Shown: piece after piece, positions 8,187-15,514 of the stretch
Layout: the number at the start of each line of letters is the position of its first letter
How positions within the stretch are numbered: the first letter of the stretch is position 1
From: Kineococcus sp. TRM81007
Lineage (GTDB): Bacteria; Actinomycetota; Actinomycetes; Actinomycetales; Kineococcaceae
NCBI RefSeq assembly: GCF_022669155.1
Contig: NZ_JALBVB010000056.1
Location: 183,244-215,614 of the forward strand
Direction: 5' to 3'
Length of the DNA: 32,371 nt
Notes under the pieces: model-generated
What the model saw: the letters and a program-made list of their open reading frames with translations, nothing else
The model's database searches: none
What the model was told of the DNA's origin: nothing
Program-made: the position numbers and the translations under genes

Positions 8187-8774
8187 ATGGCCACCTTCCG
8201 CCGTTCCCGCAACGGGCTGTTCTCCCTGACCCTGCAACCCGTCGAGGCCGACGTGCTGGCCTCCGTGACCCGCGAGGTCCTCGAGCTGCTCGACGTGCCC
8301 GAGCGCCGCGTCGACCCGCTGGCCGCCGAGCTCGGCCTGGGCGACCTGCCCGCCTTCGGGCCCCTGGACGAGGACGGGTCGACGGGCAGCACCGGGAGCA
8401 CCTCCCCGCCGCAGGACGAGGTGCTGCGCCGGCTCCTGCCGGACGCCTACCCGGAGGACCCCGACGCCGCCGCCGAGTTCCGCCGCTTCACCGAGCACGG
8501 GCTGCGCGAGCGCAAGGCCGCCGCCGCGCGCACCGTCCTGGCCTCCCTGGCTCCCGTGGAGGGCCAGGGCGGCCGCGTGCAGCTGGACGCCGACGGCGCC
8601 CGCACCTGGCTGGCCGCCCTCAACGACGTGCGCCTGGCCCTGGGCACCCGCCTGGGCGTGCGCGACGACGACGGGCCCGAGCTGCTCGACGAGGACGACC
8701 CGGCCCGCTACGCGTGGGCGGTGTACGACTTCACCACCCACCTGCAGGAGACGCTGGTGCGCTCCCTGGGCTGA
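8187..8774 (+). CDS. DUF2017 family protein
   Basis: A 195-aa soluble protein of the actinobacterial DUF2017 family, which nearly always follows clpS (Rv1332 in M. tuberculosis). It begins with a short basic strand (ATFRRSRNGLFSLTLQP) and an acidic helix with leucine repeats. A Ser/Thr/Gly insertion (GSTGSTGSTS) follows near residue 68. The C-terminal helical half ends with ALNDVRLALGTRLGVRDDD and YAWAVYDFTTHLQETLVRSLG, typical of the family. No biochemical role is established. The ATG start is 26 nt after the clpS stop. Its tight linkage to clpS suggests a role near proteolysis, which is inference. Confidence 0.9.
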   Translation: MATFRRSRNGLFSLTLQPVEADVLASVTREVLELLDVPERRVDPLAAELGLGDLPAFGPLDEDGSTGSTGSTSPPQDEVLRRLLPDAYPEDPDAAAEFRRFTEHGLRERKAAAARTVLASLAPVEGQGGRVQLDADGARTWLAALNDVRLALGTRLGVRDDDGPELLDEDDPARYAWAVYDFTTHLQETLVRSLG

Positions 8775-8800
8775 TCCCGGGCGCGGCGCGACCCGCCGCG

Positions 8801-8806
8801 TAACCT
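8801..8806 (+). promoter_or_regulatory. Predicted -10 box (TAACCT) of murI operon
   Basis: TAACCT lies 6 nt before the murI GTG and no Shine-Dalgarno sequence is present, so the murI-rph-rdgB message may start at or next to the initiation codon. Confidence 0.5.
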
Positions 8807-8812
8807 GCTCCG

Positions 8813-9682
8813 GTGAGCGCGAGCCTGGACCGGGACGACCCCATCGGCATCTTCGACTCCGGGGTGGGCGGCCTGACCGTCGCCCGCGCCGTCCTCGACC
8901 AGCTGCCGCACGAGGCGATCCACTACATCGGCGACACCGCCCACAGCCCGTACGGGCCCAAGCCCATCGCCGAGGTGCGCCGCTACGCCCTGGACGTGCT
9001 CGACGACCTCGTCGACTCCGGCGTGAAGATGCTCGTCATCGCCTGCAACTCCGCCTCCGCCGCCGTGCTGCGCGACGCCCGCGAGCGCTACGACGTGCCC
9101 GTCGTGGAGGTCATCCTCCCGGCGATGCGCCGGGCGGTGCGCGCCACCCGCAACAACCGCGTCGGCGTCATCGGCACCCGCGCCACGATCTCCTCGCGCG
9201 CCTACGACGACGCCTTCGCCGGCGCGCTGGACGTGCACCTGACCAGCGCGGCGTGCCCGCGGTTCGTGGAGTTCGTCGAGCGCGGCGTCACCGGCGGCCC
9301 GGAGCTGCTCGACGCCGCCCGCGAGTACCTGGCCCCCGTCATGGCCGCCGGTGTGGACACCCTGGTGCTGGGCTGCACCCACTACCCGATGCTGACCGGC
9401 GTGCTGCGCACCGTCGTCGGCGACGGGGTGACGCTGGTCTCCAGCGCCGAGGAGACCGCCCTGGACGTCTACCGGGAGCTGTCCGCGCGCGACCTGCTGC
9501 GCCCCGACGACCGCCCCGCCCCGCGGCACCGCTTCACCGCCACCGGCGACCCCACCCCGTTCCGGCAGCTGGCGCAGCGCTTCCTCGGCCCGCAGATCGT
9601 CTCGGTGGAGGAGACCGGCCCGCTGCAGCTGGGGGCGCTGCGCGGGGCCCTGCGCGGCGCCGGTGAGAAGGTGGGCCGGTGA
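8813..9682 (+). CDS. murI: Glutamate racemase
   Basis: Interconverts L- and D-glutamate and supplies D-Glu for peptidoglycan; cofactor-independent, cytoplasmic, 289 aa. The N-terminal [15 protein letters not shown] loop, [12 protein letters not shown], and the two catalytic cysteines Cys78 (IACNSASA) and Cys188 (LGCTHYP) are all present at the expected spacing. Its stop overlaps the rph start by 4 nt (GTGA). The gene follows DUF2017 directly. The metalloprotease, CysO, CysM and rhomboid genes that separate these in M. tuberculosis are absent here. Confidence 0.97.
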   Translation: MSASLDRDDPIGIFDSGVGGLTVARAVLDQLPHEAIHYIGDTAHSPYGPKPIAEVRRYALDVLDDLVDSGVKMLVIACNSASAAVLRDARERYDVPVVEVILPAMRRAVRATRNNRVGVIGTRATISSRAYDDAFAGALDVHLTSAACPRFVEFVERGVTGGPELLDAAREYLAPVMAAGVDTLVLGCTHYPMLTGVLRTVVGDGVTLVSSAEETALDVYRELSARDLLRPDDRPAPRHRFTATGDPTPFRQLAQRFLGPQIVSVEETGPLQLGALRGALRGAGEKVGR

Positions 9683-10449
9683 GCACCGAGCCCAGCACCC
9701 CCGCCGCCCGCGCCGACGGCCGCGCCCCCGACGAGCTGCGCGACGTGCGCATCACCCGCGGCTGGCTCGACCACGCCGAGGGCAGCGTCCTGGTCGAGTT
9801 CGGCCGCACCCGCGTGCTGTGCGCGGCGTCCTTCACCGAGGGCGTGCCGCGCTGGCGCAAGGGTTCCGGGCAGGGCTGGGTCACCGCCGAGTACGCCATG
9901 CTGCCGCGCGCCACGAACACCCGCGGCGACCGCGAGTCCGTCAAGGGCAAGATCGGCGGGCGCACCCACGAGATCAGCCGTCTCATCGGCCGCAGCCTGC
10001 GCGCCGTCGTCGACACCAGGGCGCTGGGCGAGAACACCGTCGTGCTGGACTGCGACGTCCTGCAGGCCGACGGCGGCACCCGCACCGCCGCGATCACCGG
10101 CGCCTACGTGGCCCTGGCCGACGCGATCGCCTGGGGCAGGGCGAAGGGACTGGTCCGGCAGTCCAAGCAGCCGCTCACCGGCTCGGTCAGCGCCGTCAGC
10201 GTCGGCGTCGTCGGCGGGCGCCCCGTCCTGGACCTGCCGTACGTGGAGGACGTCAAGGCCGAGACCGACATGAACGTCGTCGTCACCGGTGACGGCCGGT
10301 TCGTGGAGGTGCAGGGCACCGCCGAGGGCGCGCCCTTCGACCGCTCCGAGCTGGACGCCCTGCTCGACCTGGCGGTGGGCGGCTGCGCGCGCCTGGCCGC
10401 GCTGCAGGCCGAGGCGCTGGCCGCGCCGCTGCCCGGGGCGTCCGCGTGA
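9679..10449 (+). CDS. rph: Ribonuclease PH
   Basis: A phosphorolytic 3'-5' exoribonuclease that trims tRNA 3' ends; forms a hexameric ring; 256 aa, slightly longer than usual because of a 15-residue N-terminal tail. Family signatures include [29 protein letters not shown] with TRGDRES following, [15 protein letters not shown] and the phosphate/active-site strand [20 protein letters not shown]. The C-terminal part has [17 protein letters not shown] and the [14 protein letters not shown] segment. It overlaps both murI and rdgB by 4 nt, so it sits in a translationally coupled chain. The MBL-fold gene usually between murI and rph in mycobacteria is missing. Confidence 0.97.
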   Translation: MSTEPSTPAARADGRAPDELRDVRITRGWLDHAEGSVLVEFGRTRVLCAASFTEGVPRWRKGSGQGWVTAEYAMLPRATNTRGDRESVKGKIGGRTHEISRLIGRSLRAVVDTRALGENTVVLDCDVLQADGGTRTAAITGAYVALADAIAWGRAKGLVRQSKQPLTGSVSAVSVGVVGGRPVLDLPYVEDVKAETDMNVVVTGDGRFVEVQGTAEGAPFDRSELDALLDLAVGGCARLAALQAEALAAPLPGASA

Positions 10450-11111
10450 GCGGCCCGGCGGCCGGTGCGCGCCGGGTGGTGCTGGCCACCCGCAACGCCC
10501 ACAAGGTCGGCGAGCTGCGCGCCGTCCTCGAACCCCTCCTGCCCGGCGTGGAGGTCCTCGGTGTCGACGCCTTCGACGACGTGCCCGAGGTCGCCGAGAC
10601 CGGCGTGACGTTCGAGGAGAACGCGCTGCTGAAGGCCCGCGCCGTGGCCGTCGCCACCGGTGTGGTGGCCGTCGCCGACGACTCGGGCATCGCGGTGGAC
10701 GTGCTCGGCGGCTCCCCGGGCGTCTTCTCCGCCCGCTGGGCCGGCCGGCACGGCGACGACGCGGCCAACCTCGAGCTGCTGCTCGCGCAGGTCGCCGACG
10801 TGCCGGTGCAGCACCGCAGCGGCGCGTTCGTGTGCGCGGCCGCCGTGGCCACCCCCGCCGGCGAGGAGCACGTGGTGCGCGGTGAGCTGCGCGGGCGGAT
10901 CACCACCGCCGCCGCCGGTGGCGGGGGCTTCGGCTACGATCCGATCTTCGTGCCGGCCGGGTCCCAGCGGACCCTCGCCGAGCACAGCGCGGAGGAGAAG
11001 AACGCGATCAGCCACCGCGGGCGGGCCTTCGGGGCGCTCGCACCCGTGCTGGCCGCCGTTCTCGACGGTCGCCCCATCCACGAGGCGACCGGCTCCGAAC
11101 CCCTGGTGTGA
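10446..11111 (+). CDS. rdgB: RdgB/HAM1 non-canonical purine NTP pyrophosphatase
   Basis: Hydrolyses dITP, ITP and XTP to monophosphates to keep deaminated purines out of nucleic acids; 221 aa. The order of motifs is complete: [13 protein letters not shown] (substrate loop), [45 protein letters not shown] and [10 protein letters not shown]. It overlaps rph upstream and the molybdopterin oxidoreductase downstream by 4 nt each. Its last 40 bases also contain a candidate SigK-type promoter (11074-11100), so the 3' end of this housekeeping gene appears to double as a control region for the next gene. Confidence 0.97.
   Translation: MSGPAAGARRVVLATRNAHKVGELRAVLEPLLPGVEVLGVDAFDDVPEVAETGVTFEENALLKARAVAVATGVVAVADDSGIAVDVLGGSPGVFSARWAGRHGDDAANLELLLAQVADVPVQHRSGAFVCAAAVATPAGEEHVVRGELRGRITTAAAGGGGFGYDPIFVPAGSQRTLAEHSAEEKNAISHRGRAFGALAPVLAAVLDGRPIHEATGSEPLV
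11074..11100 (+). promoter_or_regulatory. Candidate SigK-type promoter inside rdgB
   Basis: CCATCC (11074-11079), a 15-nt spacer and CCGAAC (11095-11100) end 7 nt before the oxidoreductase GTG at 11108. The fasciclin promoter has CCAATCC, the same 15-nt spacer and an identical downstream 15-mer TCCGAACCCCTGGTG. From memory, mycobacterial SigK promoters are CCATCC/CCGAAT-like. Confidence 0.65.
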
Positions 11112-12691
11112 GGACACCGGGCAGCGCAGCGGACACCTCGGCGCCGGAGGGGAGCGCGGGGCCACCGCCCCGCGCGGCCGGGACGGCTGCGCTGTCCGGG
11201 GTCCTCGCCGCCGGCGTGACGGTCGGGGTGGGGCGGCTGGTGGCGGGCCTGCCGCTCGGCGGGCTCTCGCCGTCCGCGGCCCCCCTCCTCGTCGTGGGCG
11301 ACGCCGTCGTCGACCGCGTGCCCGCCGCCGTGAAGGACGCCGCGATCAGCGCGTTCGGCACCGCCGACAAACCGGTGCTGCTGGCCACCATCGCCGTCCT
11401 CGTCACCCTCCTCGCCGCCGCGGCCGGTGTCCTCGCCCGCCGCCGGCTCGCCCTGGGGATCGCCGTCGTCGCCGTGCTCGGCGCCGCGGGTGTCCTCGCC
11501 GCCGTCACCCGTCCCGACGCCACCGCGCTGTGGCCGCTGCCGTCCGCCCTCGGCGCCGCCGCCGGCGCGTACGCCCTCACCCTGCTCACGCGCCGCCTCG
11601 CCCCCGGCGGCCGCACCAGCGGGCCGCGGCGCCGCGCCGTGCTCCTCGGCGGGGTCGCCGCCGCAGGCCTCGCCGCCGGGGGGACCGGCAGGGTGCTCTC
11701 CGGCGCCCGCAGCGCCGAGGAGTCCCGGGCCCGCGTCGTGCTGCCCGTCCCCGCCGACCCCGCACCGCCCGTGCCGCCCGGCGCCGACCCCGCACAGCTG
11801 GTCGCCACGGGCCTGACGCCGTACGTCACGGGCAACCGCGACTTCTACCGCATCGACACCGCCCTCGTGGTGCCCGACGTGCGCGCCGAGGACTGGACCC
11901 TGCGCCTGCACGGCATGGTCGAGCGGGAGATCACCCTCACCTACGACGAACTGCTCGCGCTGCCGCTGACGGAGCGGTGGATCACCCTGACGTGCGTCAG
12001 CAACGAGGTCGGCGGCGACTACGCCGGCAACGCGAAGTGGCTGGGGTACCCGCTGGCGGAACTGCTGCGTCGCGCCGGCGTCCGCGACGGCGCCGACACC
12101 CTGTTCGCCACCAGCACCGACGGCTTCACCCTCTCCGCCCCGCTCGCCGAGGCCGCTGACGGCCGCGACGCGCTGCTCGCCGTCGGCATGAACGGCGAAC
12201 CGCTGCCCCGCGAGCACGGTTTCCCCGCCCGCATGGTGATCTCCGGCCTGTACGGGTTCGTCTCCGCCTGCAAGTGGGTCACCGACATCGAGGTCACCCG
12301 GCTCGTGGACAGGACCGCGTACTGGACCGAGCGCGGCTGGGCCGAGCGCGCCCCGATCAAGACCGCCTCCCGCATCGACGTGCCCCGCTCCTTCGCCACG
12401 CTGCGCGCCGGTCGCGTTCCCGTCGCCGGCGTCGCGTGGGCGCAGGACCGCGGGATCAGCGCCGTCGAGGTGCGCGTCGACCAGGGGGAGTGGGCACCGG
12501 CGAAGGTGCTGCCGTCGGTGTCGGAGGACACCTGGCGCCAGTGGGTCTTCGACTGGGACGCCGAACCCGGCGGGCACGTGCTGGAGGTGCGGGCCACCGA
12601 CGCGACGGGGACGCCGCAGACCGCCGAGGTGGTGGCGCCGATCCCGAACGGGGCCAGCGGGTACGACTCCGTGACGGTCACGGTCGAGTAG
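11108..12691 (+). CDS. Membrane-anchored molybdopterin-dependent oxidoreductase (sulfite oxidase/YedY fold)
   Basis: A 527-aa oxidoreductase with about four or five N-terminal hydrophobic segments (roughly 25-48, 89-110, 113-134, 145-161) and a further one at 177-195 preceded by GPRRRAVLL, an Arg-rich, Tat-like start. The external catalytic domain (about 235-400) has the sulfite-oxidase fold: LRLHGMVEREITLTYDELLAL, the molybdenum-ligand Cys296 in WITLTCVSNEVGG, and FPARMVISGLYGFVSACKWV. An Ig-like Mo-cofactor dimerisation domain follows (about 420-527). It likely reduces or oxidises a periplasmic-side substrate, for example sulfoxides such as methionine sulfoxide, but the substrate is unproven. 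GTG 11108 overlaps the rdgB stop. A SigK-type promoter at 11074-11100 predicts a leaderless message and independent stress control. Confidence 0.92.
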   Translation: MRTPGSAADTSAPEGSAGPPPRAAGTAALSGVLAAGVTVGVGRLVAGLPLGGLSPSAAPLLVVGDAVVDRVPAAVKDAAISAFGTADKPVLLATIAVLVTLLAAAAGVLARRRLALGIAVVAVLGAAGVLAAVTRPDATALWPLPSALGAAAGAYALTLLTRRLAPGGRTSGPRRRAVLLGGVAAAGLAAGGTGRVLSGARSAEESRARVVLPVPADPAPPVPPGADPAQLVATGLTPYVTGNRDFYRIDTALVVPDVRAEDWTLRLHGMVEREITLTYDELLALPLTERWITLTCVSNEVGGDYAGNAKWLGYPLAELLRRAGVRDGADTLFATSTDGFTLSAPLAEAADGRDALLAVGMNGEPLPREHGFPARMVISGLYGFVSACKWVTDIEVTRLVDRTAYWTERGWAERAPIKTASRIDVPRSFATLRAGRVPVAGVAWAQDRGISAVEVRVDQGEWAPAKVLPSVSEDTWRQWVFDWDAEPGGHVLEVRATDATGTPQTAEVVAPIPNGASGYDSVTVTVE

Positions 12692-13069
12692 TTCCCGGGT
12701 TCTTCGGTTCTCGCGTTGCCGTGGCCGGGGCCTCGGCCGACCGGTGGGGTGGCCCGGGTGCCGGGCCCTCCGCCCGCTGCCGAGCCCGGAACCCCCGTCC
12801 CAGCGAGGGGCGGGCCCCGGACGCCCCGCACCCGGACCGCCCCGCCGACCTCCACCCTCGCCGCTCCCCGGCGCCGGTTGCCCGCCCCCTCTCCACTCAC
12901 CGTGATCTTGCGCGGTTTCGCGTTCACGTTCGCAAGACCACCGTGAGTTCGATGGTGGAAGGACTGCCCAGGCCCACCTCCTGCCCTGCTCTCGTCCGGC
13001 CCGGCGCGCACGATCGCGGAACCAGCGGGGTCGTTCGAGCCCGGACGCGCAGGTGACGGGCCGCGCAGA
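12692..13069. other. Gene-free stretch (left part)
   Basis: No convincing gene is present on either strand: frames are open but low-complexity and lack a ribosome site. The stretch contains the REP-like palindrome at 12896-12947. Together with the hairpin to its right, it is the longest non-coding region of the window (12692-13346). Confidence 0.7.
12896..12947. repeat. REP-like imperfect inverted repeat
   Basis: CTCACCGTGATCTTGCG (12896-12912) pairs with CGCAAGACCACCGTGAG (12931-12947) with two mismatches over 17 bp, around an 18-nt loop. It resembles short palindromic intergenic repeats that are scattered in several actinobacterial genomes. Only one copy lies in this window. Confidence 0.65.
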
Positions 13070-13183
13070 CGGTGGTGGGGGTTTCCCGGCCGGGCGTCCG
13101 GAGCCCGCGCTGGCGAGGACCGTCCGTGGTGCAGGCTGGTGACGGCGCGGGCGGAGAGCCAGGCCGGGAAACCCCCACCACCG
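13070..13183. repeat. 114-nt long hairpin with 22-bp perfect outer stem
   Basis: The 22 nt at 13070-13091 (beginning CGGTGGTGGGGGTTTC) are the exact reverse complement of 13162-13183. A second perfect 8-bp stem (13103-13110 with 13145-13152) lies inside, leaving a 34-nt apical region. It could be a small structured RNA, a terminator or a MITE-like remnant. No target-site duplication is visible. Confidence 0.8.
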
Positions 13184-13261
13184 CCACCTGACCACCGTGA
13201 CCGGTCGGCCAGCCGGCCACGAGATTCCCGATGGTCCGATCGGGGGACGACGGAAGCTCCT

Positions 13262-13289
13262 CCAATCCACGGGCGTCGCGGTTCCGAAC
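13262..13289 (+). promoter_or_regulatory. Candidate SigK promoter of fasciclin-sigK-rskA
   Basis: CCAATCC (13262-13268), a 15-nt spacer and CCGAAC (13284-13289) precede the fasciclin GTG by 57 nt. The -10 and following bases are identical for 15 nt with the site inside rdgB. Confidence 0.65.
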
Positions 13290-13302
13290 CCCTGGTGAAC
13301 GA

Positions 13303-13328
13303 CCGGCCGGGAACTCCGGCCGGGAACC
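13303..13328. repeat. Tandem 13-nt repeat in the fasciclin leader
   Basis: CCGGCCGGGAACT is followed immediately by CCGGCCGGGAACC. The two copies fall between the predicted start of transcription and the ribosome site of the fasciclin gene. Confidence 0.8.
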
Positions 13329-13346
13329 TCTGAGGGAGGAACCCCC

Positions 13347-14021
13347 GTGAAGCGCTCAGGAACCCTGATGGCCCTCGTGGCGACCGCGACGCTGGGACTG
13401 GCGGCCTGCGGCAGCAGCGACACCGCCACCACCGCAGGCGAGGAGGCGATGGCCGGCTCGTCGAGCAGTTCGTCGTCGAGCTCGGCGATGCCCAGCGCGT
13501 CGGAGTCGATGGACGCCGCGGCGATGACCGGGCCCGTCGGCCCGGGCTGCGCCGACTACGCGGCGGCGAACGCGTCCGGCCCCGCCTCGGTGGACGGCAT
13601 GGCCGCCGACCCGGTCGCCACCGCCGCGTCGAACAACCCGCTGCTGACCACGCTGACCGCGGCGGTCTCGGGTCAGCTGAACCCGGACGTGAACCTCGTC
13701 AACGACCTCAACAACGGCGAGTACACCGTGTTCGCCCCCGTCGACGACGCGTTCGCCCAGGTCCCGGCCGAGACGCTGGAGACCCTGAAGACGGACAGCG
13801 CGATGCTGCAGTCGATCCTCACCTACCACGTGGTGCAGGGGCAGCTGACGCCCGAGGAGGTCGTCGGCACCCACACGACCCTGCAGGGCGCGGAGGTCAC
13901 CGTCTCCGGTGAGCCGGAGTCGCTGACCGTGAACGACGGCGCGAGCGTCGTCTGCGGCGGCGTGCAGACCGCCAACGCGACCGTCTACCTGGTCGACTCC
14001 GTCCTGATGCCCCCGTCCTGA
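13347..14021 (+). CDS. Fasciclin-domain lipoprotein (MPT83/MPT70-like)
   Basis: A 224-aa secreted lipoprotein. The signal peptide [20 protein letters not shown] ends in a lipobox, with Cys21 as the lipidated residue. A Ser/Ala-rich linker (about 38-65, including a nine-Ser run) lifts the C-terminal fasciclin domain (about 95-224) off the membrane. That domain shows [18 protein letters not shown], the H1-like [32 protein letters not shown] and [14 protein letters not shown]70/MPT83 homologues are SigK targets in mycobacteria and likely serve in adhesion or envelope functions. GTG 13347 is preceded by GGGAGG. It is 57 nt upstream of sigK and preceded by a candidate SigK promoter, so the operon is probably autoregulated. 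Confidence 0.94.
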   Translation: MKRSGTLMALVATATLGLAACGSSDTATTAGEEAMAGSSSSSSSSSAMPSASESMDAAAMTGPVGPGCADYAAANASGPASVDGMAADPVATAASNNPLLTTLTAAVSGQLNPDVNLVNDLNNGEYTVFAPVDDAFAQVPAETLETLKTDSAMLQSILTYHVVQGQLTPEEVVGTHTTLQGAEVTVSGEPESLTVNDGASVVCGGVQTANATVYLVDSVLMPPS

Positions 14022-14027
14022 TGCCCC
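14001..14027. repeat. 13-nt direct repeat at the fasciclin stop
   Basis: GTCCTGATGCCCC occurs at 14001-14013 and again at 14015-14027. The stop codon of the fasciclin gene lies in the second copy. Confidence 0.85.
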
Positions 14028-14078
14028 TGGCCTGACGGTCACGGCACCGGTTCGTCCGCGGGGAGGGGAGGTGGGACA

Positions 14079-14669
14079 GTGGGCGCGATGACCACCTCCC
14101 GTCCCCGCGCCGCCGGCGCCGCGGAACCCGGCGACGCGGACGCCGCGCTGGCCGCGGCCGCCCGCGGCGACCAGGCCGCCTTCGCCGCGTTCTACGACGC
14201 GACGGCGGCGGCCGTGCACGGCACGGTCCTGCGGGTGCTGCGCGACCCGGCGCAGTCCGAGGAGGTCGTGCAGGAGGTGTTCCTGGAGGCGTGGCGGACC
14301 GCCGCCCGCTTCGACCCGGGGCGCGGCAGCGCCCGCGGCTGGGTGGTGACGATGGCCCACCGGCGCGCGGTGGACCGGGTGCGTTCCAGCCAGGCAGGCT
14401 CCTCGCGCGAGGAGCGCTACGGCGTCCGTGAGGACGCCCCCTACGACAGCGTCAGCGAGGAGGTCGAGGTGCTGCTCGAGCACGAGGACGTCCAGCGCGC
14501 CCTCGACGTCCTCAGCCCCGTCCAGCGCCAGGCCGTGGACCTGGCGTACTACGGCGGGCGCACGCACCGGCAGATCGCCGAGGACCTGGACCTGCCGCTG
14601 GGCACGGTGAAGACGCGCCTGCGCGACGCCCTGCTGAAGCTCCGGGACGCGGTGGGGGTGCGGTCGTGA
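14079..14669 (+). CDS. sigK: ECF RNA polymerase sigma factor SigK
   Basis: A 196-aa extracytoplasmic-function sigma factor of the SigK (ECF19) group. Sigma region 2 spans about 34-104 (AAFAAFYDATAAAVHGTVLRVL, then the -10-binding VVQEVFLEAWRTAARFDP and GWVVTMAHRRAVDRVRS). The linker SSQAGSSREERYG is characteristic of SigK. Sigma region 4 (about 137-188) ends in the helix-turn-helix THRQIAEDLDLPLGTVKTRLRDAL. GTG 14079 is chosen because AGGGGAGG ends 7 nt upstream; the in-frame ATG at 14088 would be 16 nt from it. The stop overlaps the rskA start by 4 nt, coupling sigma factor and anti-sigma factor. Confidence 0.93.
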   Translation: MGAMTTSRPRAAGAAEPGDADAALAAAARGDQAAFAAFYDATAAAVHGTVLRVLRDPAQSEEVVQEVFLEAWRTAARFDPGRGSARGWVVTMAHRRAVDRVRSSQAGSSREERYGVREDAPYDSVSEEVEVLLEHEDVQRALDVLSPVQRQAVDLAYYGGRTHRQIAEDLDLPLGTVKTRLRDALLKLRDAVGVRS

Positions 14670-15469
14670 ACGGGCGGGACGAGCGGCAGCAGCGTCCCGG
14701 CGACGACGAGGCGCTGGCCGGTGCCTGGGCGCTGGACGCCCTGGACGACGACGAGCGCGCCGCCTACGAGGAGCGCCTGCGCCGCGAGCCCGCCGAGCGC
14801 CGGGCCGCGGACGAGCTGCGCGAGACCGCCTCCCTGCTGGGGGCGGCCGCCGCCGTGCCGCCGCCCGCGCGGCTGCGCGCCGACGTGCTCGCGGCGGTCG
14901 CGGCCACACCGCAGGAACCCCCCGCCGGCACCGCGCCGGTGGCCGACCTGGCGGTGCGGCGCCGTCGTCGCGGCGGGCCGTCGCGGTGGAGCGCGCTGGT
15001 GGCGGCCGCCGGCGTCCTCGTCGCGGCCGCCGGTGCCGGGGTCGCGCTGGACGCCCGCGGCGACGCGGAACGGGCCCGGCAGGTCGCCGAGGCCCGGCGC
15101 GAGCAGCAGCGCACCGCCGAGAGCACGCTGGAGCAGGTGGCGGCCCTGCTGGCCTCGGGGGACAGCGTCACCGTGCAGGTCTCCTCCGGCGGCACGGCGA
15201 CCGTCGTGCGGGCCGGGGACCGGGCCGCGGTGATCGCCGCGGGCCTGCCCGCGGCCGGGGAGGGGCACGCCTACCAGCTGTGGCTGGTGCACGACCACGG
15301 CGTCACCCCCGGCGCGGTGATGCCGCAGGCCGGCGGGCAGGACGGCCCGGCCGTGGCGCTGGTCGAGGACCTCGGCTCGGCGACCGGCCTGGGGCTGTCG
15401 GTGGAACCCGCCGGCGGGTCGCAGCAGCCCACCACGACGCCCGTCGTGGTGGCCCCGCTGCCGGCCTGA
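14666..15469 (+). CDS. rskA: Anti-sigma-K factor RskA
   Basis: A 267-aa single-pass membrane anti-sigma factor that holds SigK inactive until it is released by regulated proteolysis. The cytoplasmic N-terminal part (about 1-100) is acidic and helical, with the anti-sigma zinc-less motif region ALAGAWALDALDDDERAAYE. A single membrane helix lies at 108-128 (WSALVAAAGVLVAAAGAGVAL). The extracytoplasmic RskA domain (about 130-267) includes GHAYQLWLVHDHG and the terminal strand LGLSVEPAGGSQQPT. In M. tuberculosis the RskA-SigK pair is redox-responsive through SigK cysteines; this SigK has no cysteines, so the sensing mode may differ. It overlaps sigK by 4 nt. Confidence 0.92.
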   Translation: MNGRDERQQRPGDDEALAGAWALDALDDDERAAYEERLRREPAERRAADELRETASLLGAAAAVPPPARLRADVLAAVAATPQEPPAGTAPVADLAVRRRRRGGPSRWSALVAAAGVLVAAAGAGVALDARGDAERARQVAEARREQQRTAESTLEQVAALLASGDSVTVQVSSGGTATVVRAGDRAAVIAAGLPAAGEGHAYQLWLVHDHGVTPGAVMPQAGGQDGPAVALVEDLGSATGLGLSVEPAGGSQQPTTTPVVVAPLPA

Positions 15470-15502
15470 GGGGGCGGGTCGCCCGTCTCCGCGCCGCGGG
15501 GG

Positions 15503-15508
15503 CAGGAT
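15503..15508 (+). promoter_or_regulatory. Weak -10-like box (CAGGAT) of the ATP-grasp gene
   Basis: CAGGAT lies 6 nt before GTG 15515, the same geometry as the other leaderless candidates but with C in place of the first T. Confidence 0.3.
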
Positions 15509-15514
15509 CGGGGC

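Noticed and set aside
12019..13011. Minus-strand frame covering the oxidoreductase 3' end and the gene-free stretch
   Set aside because: The part inside the oxidoreductase is antisense and the rest has no recognisable family; no start signal.
13139..13333. 64-codon frame before the fasciclin gene
   Set aside because: It overlaps the hairpin, the candidate SigK promoter and the leader repeats, has no ribosome site, and reads as Pro/Arg-rich low complexity.
12692..13346. CRISPR array or transposon remnant in the gene-free stretch
   Set aside because: There is only one inverted repeat of each kind, no regularly spaced direct repeats, and no transposase fragment.
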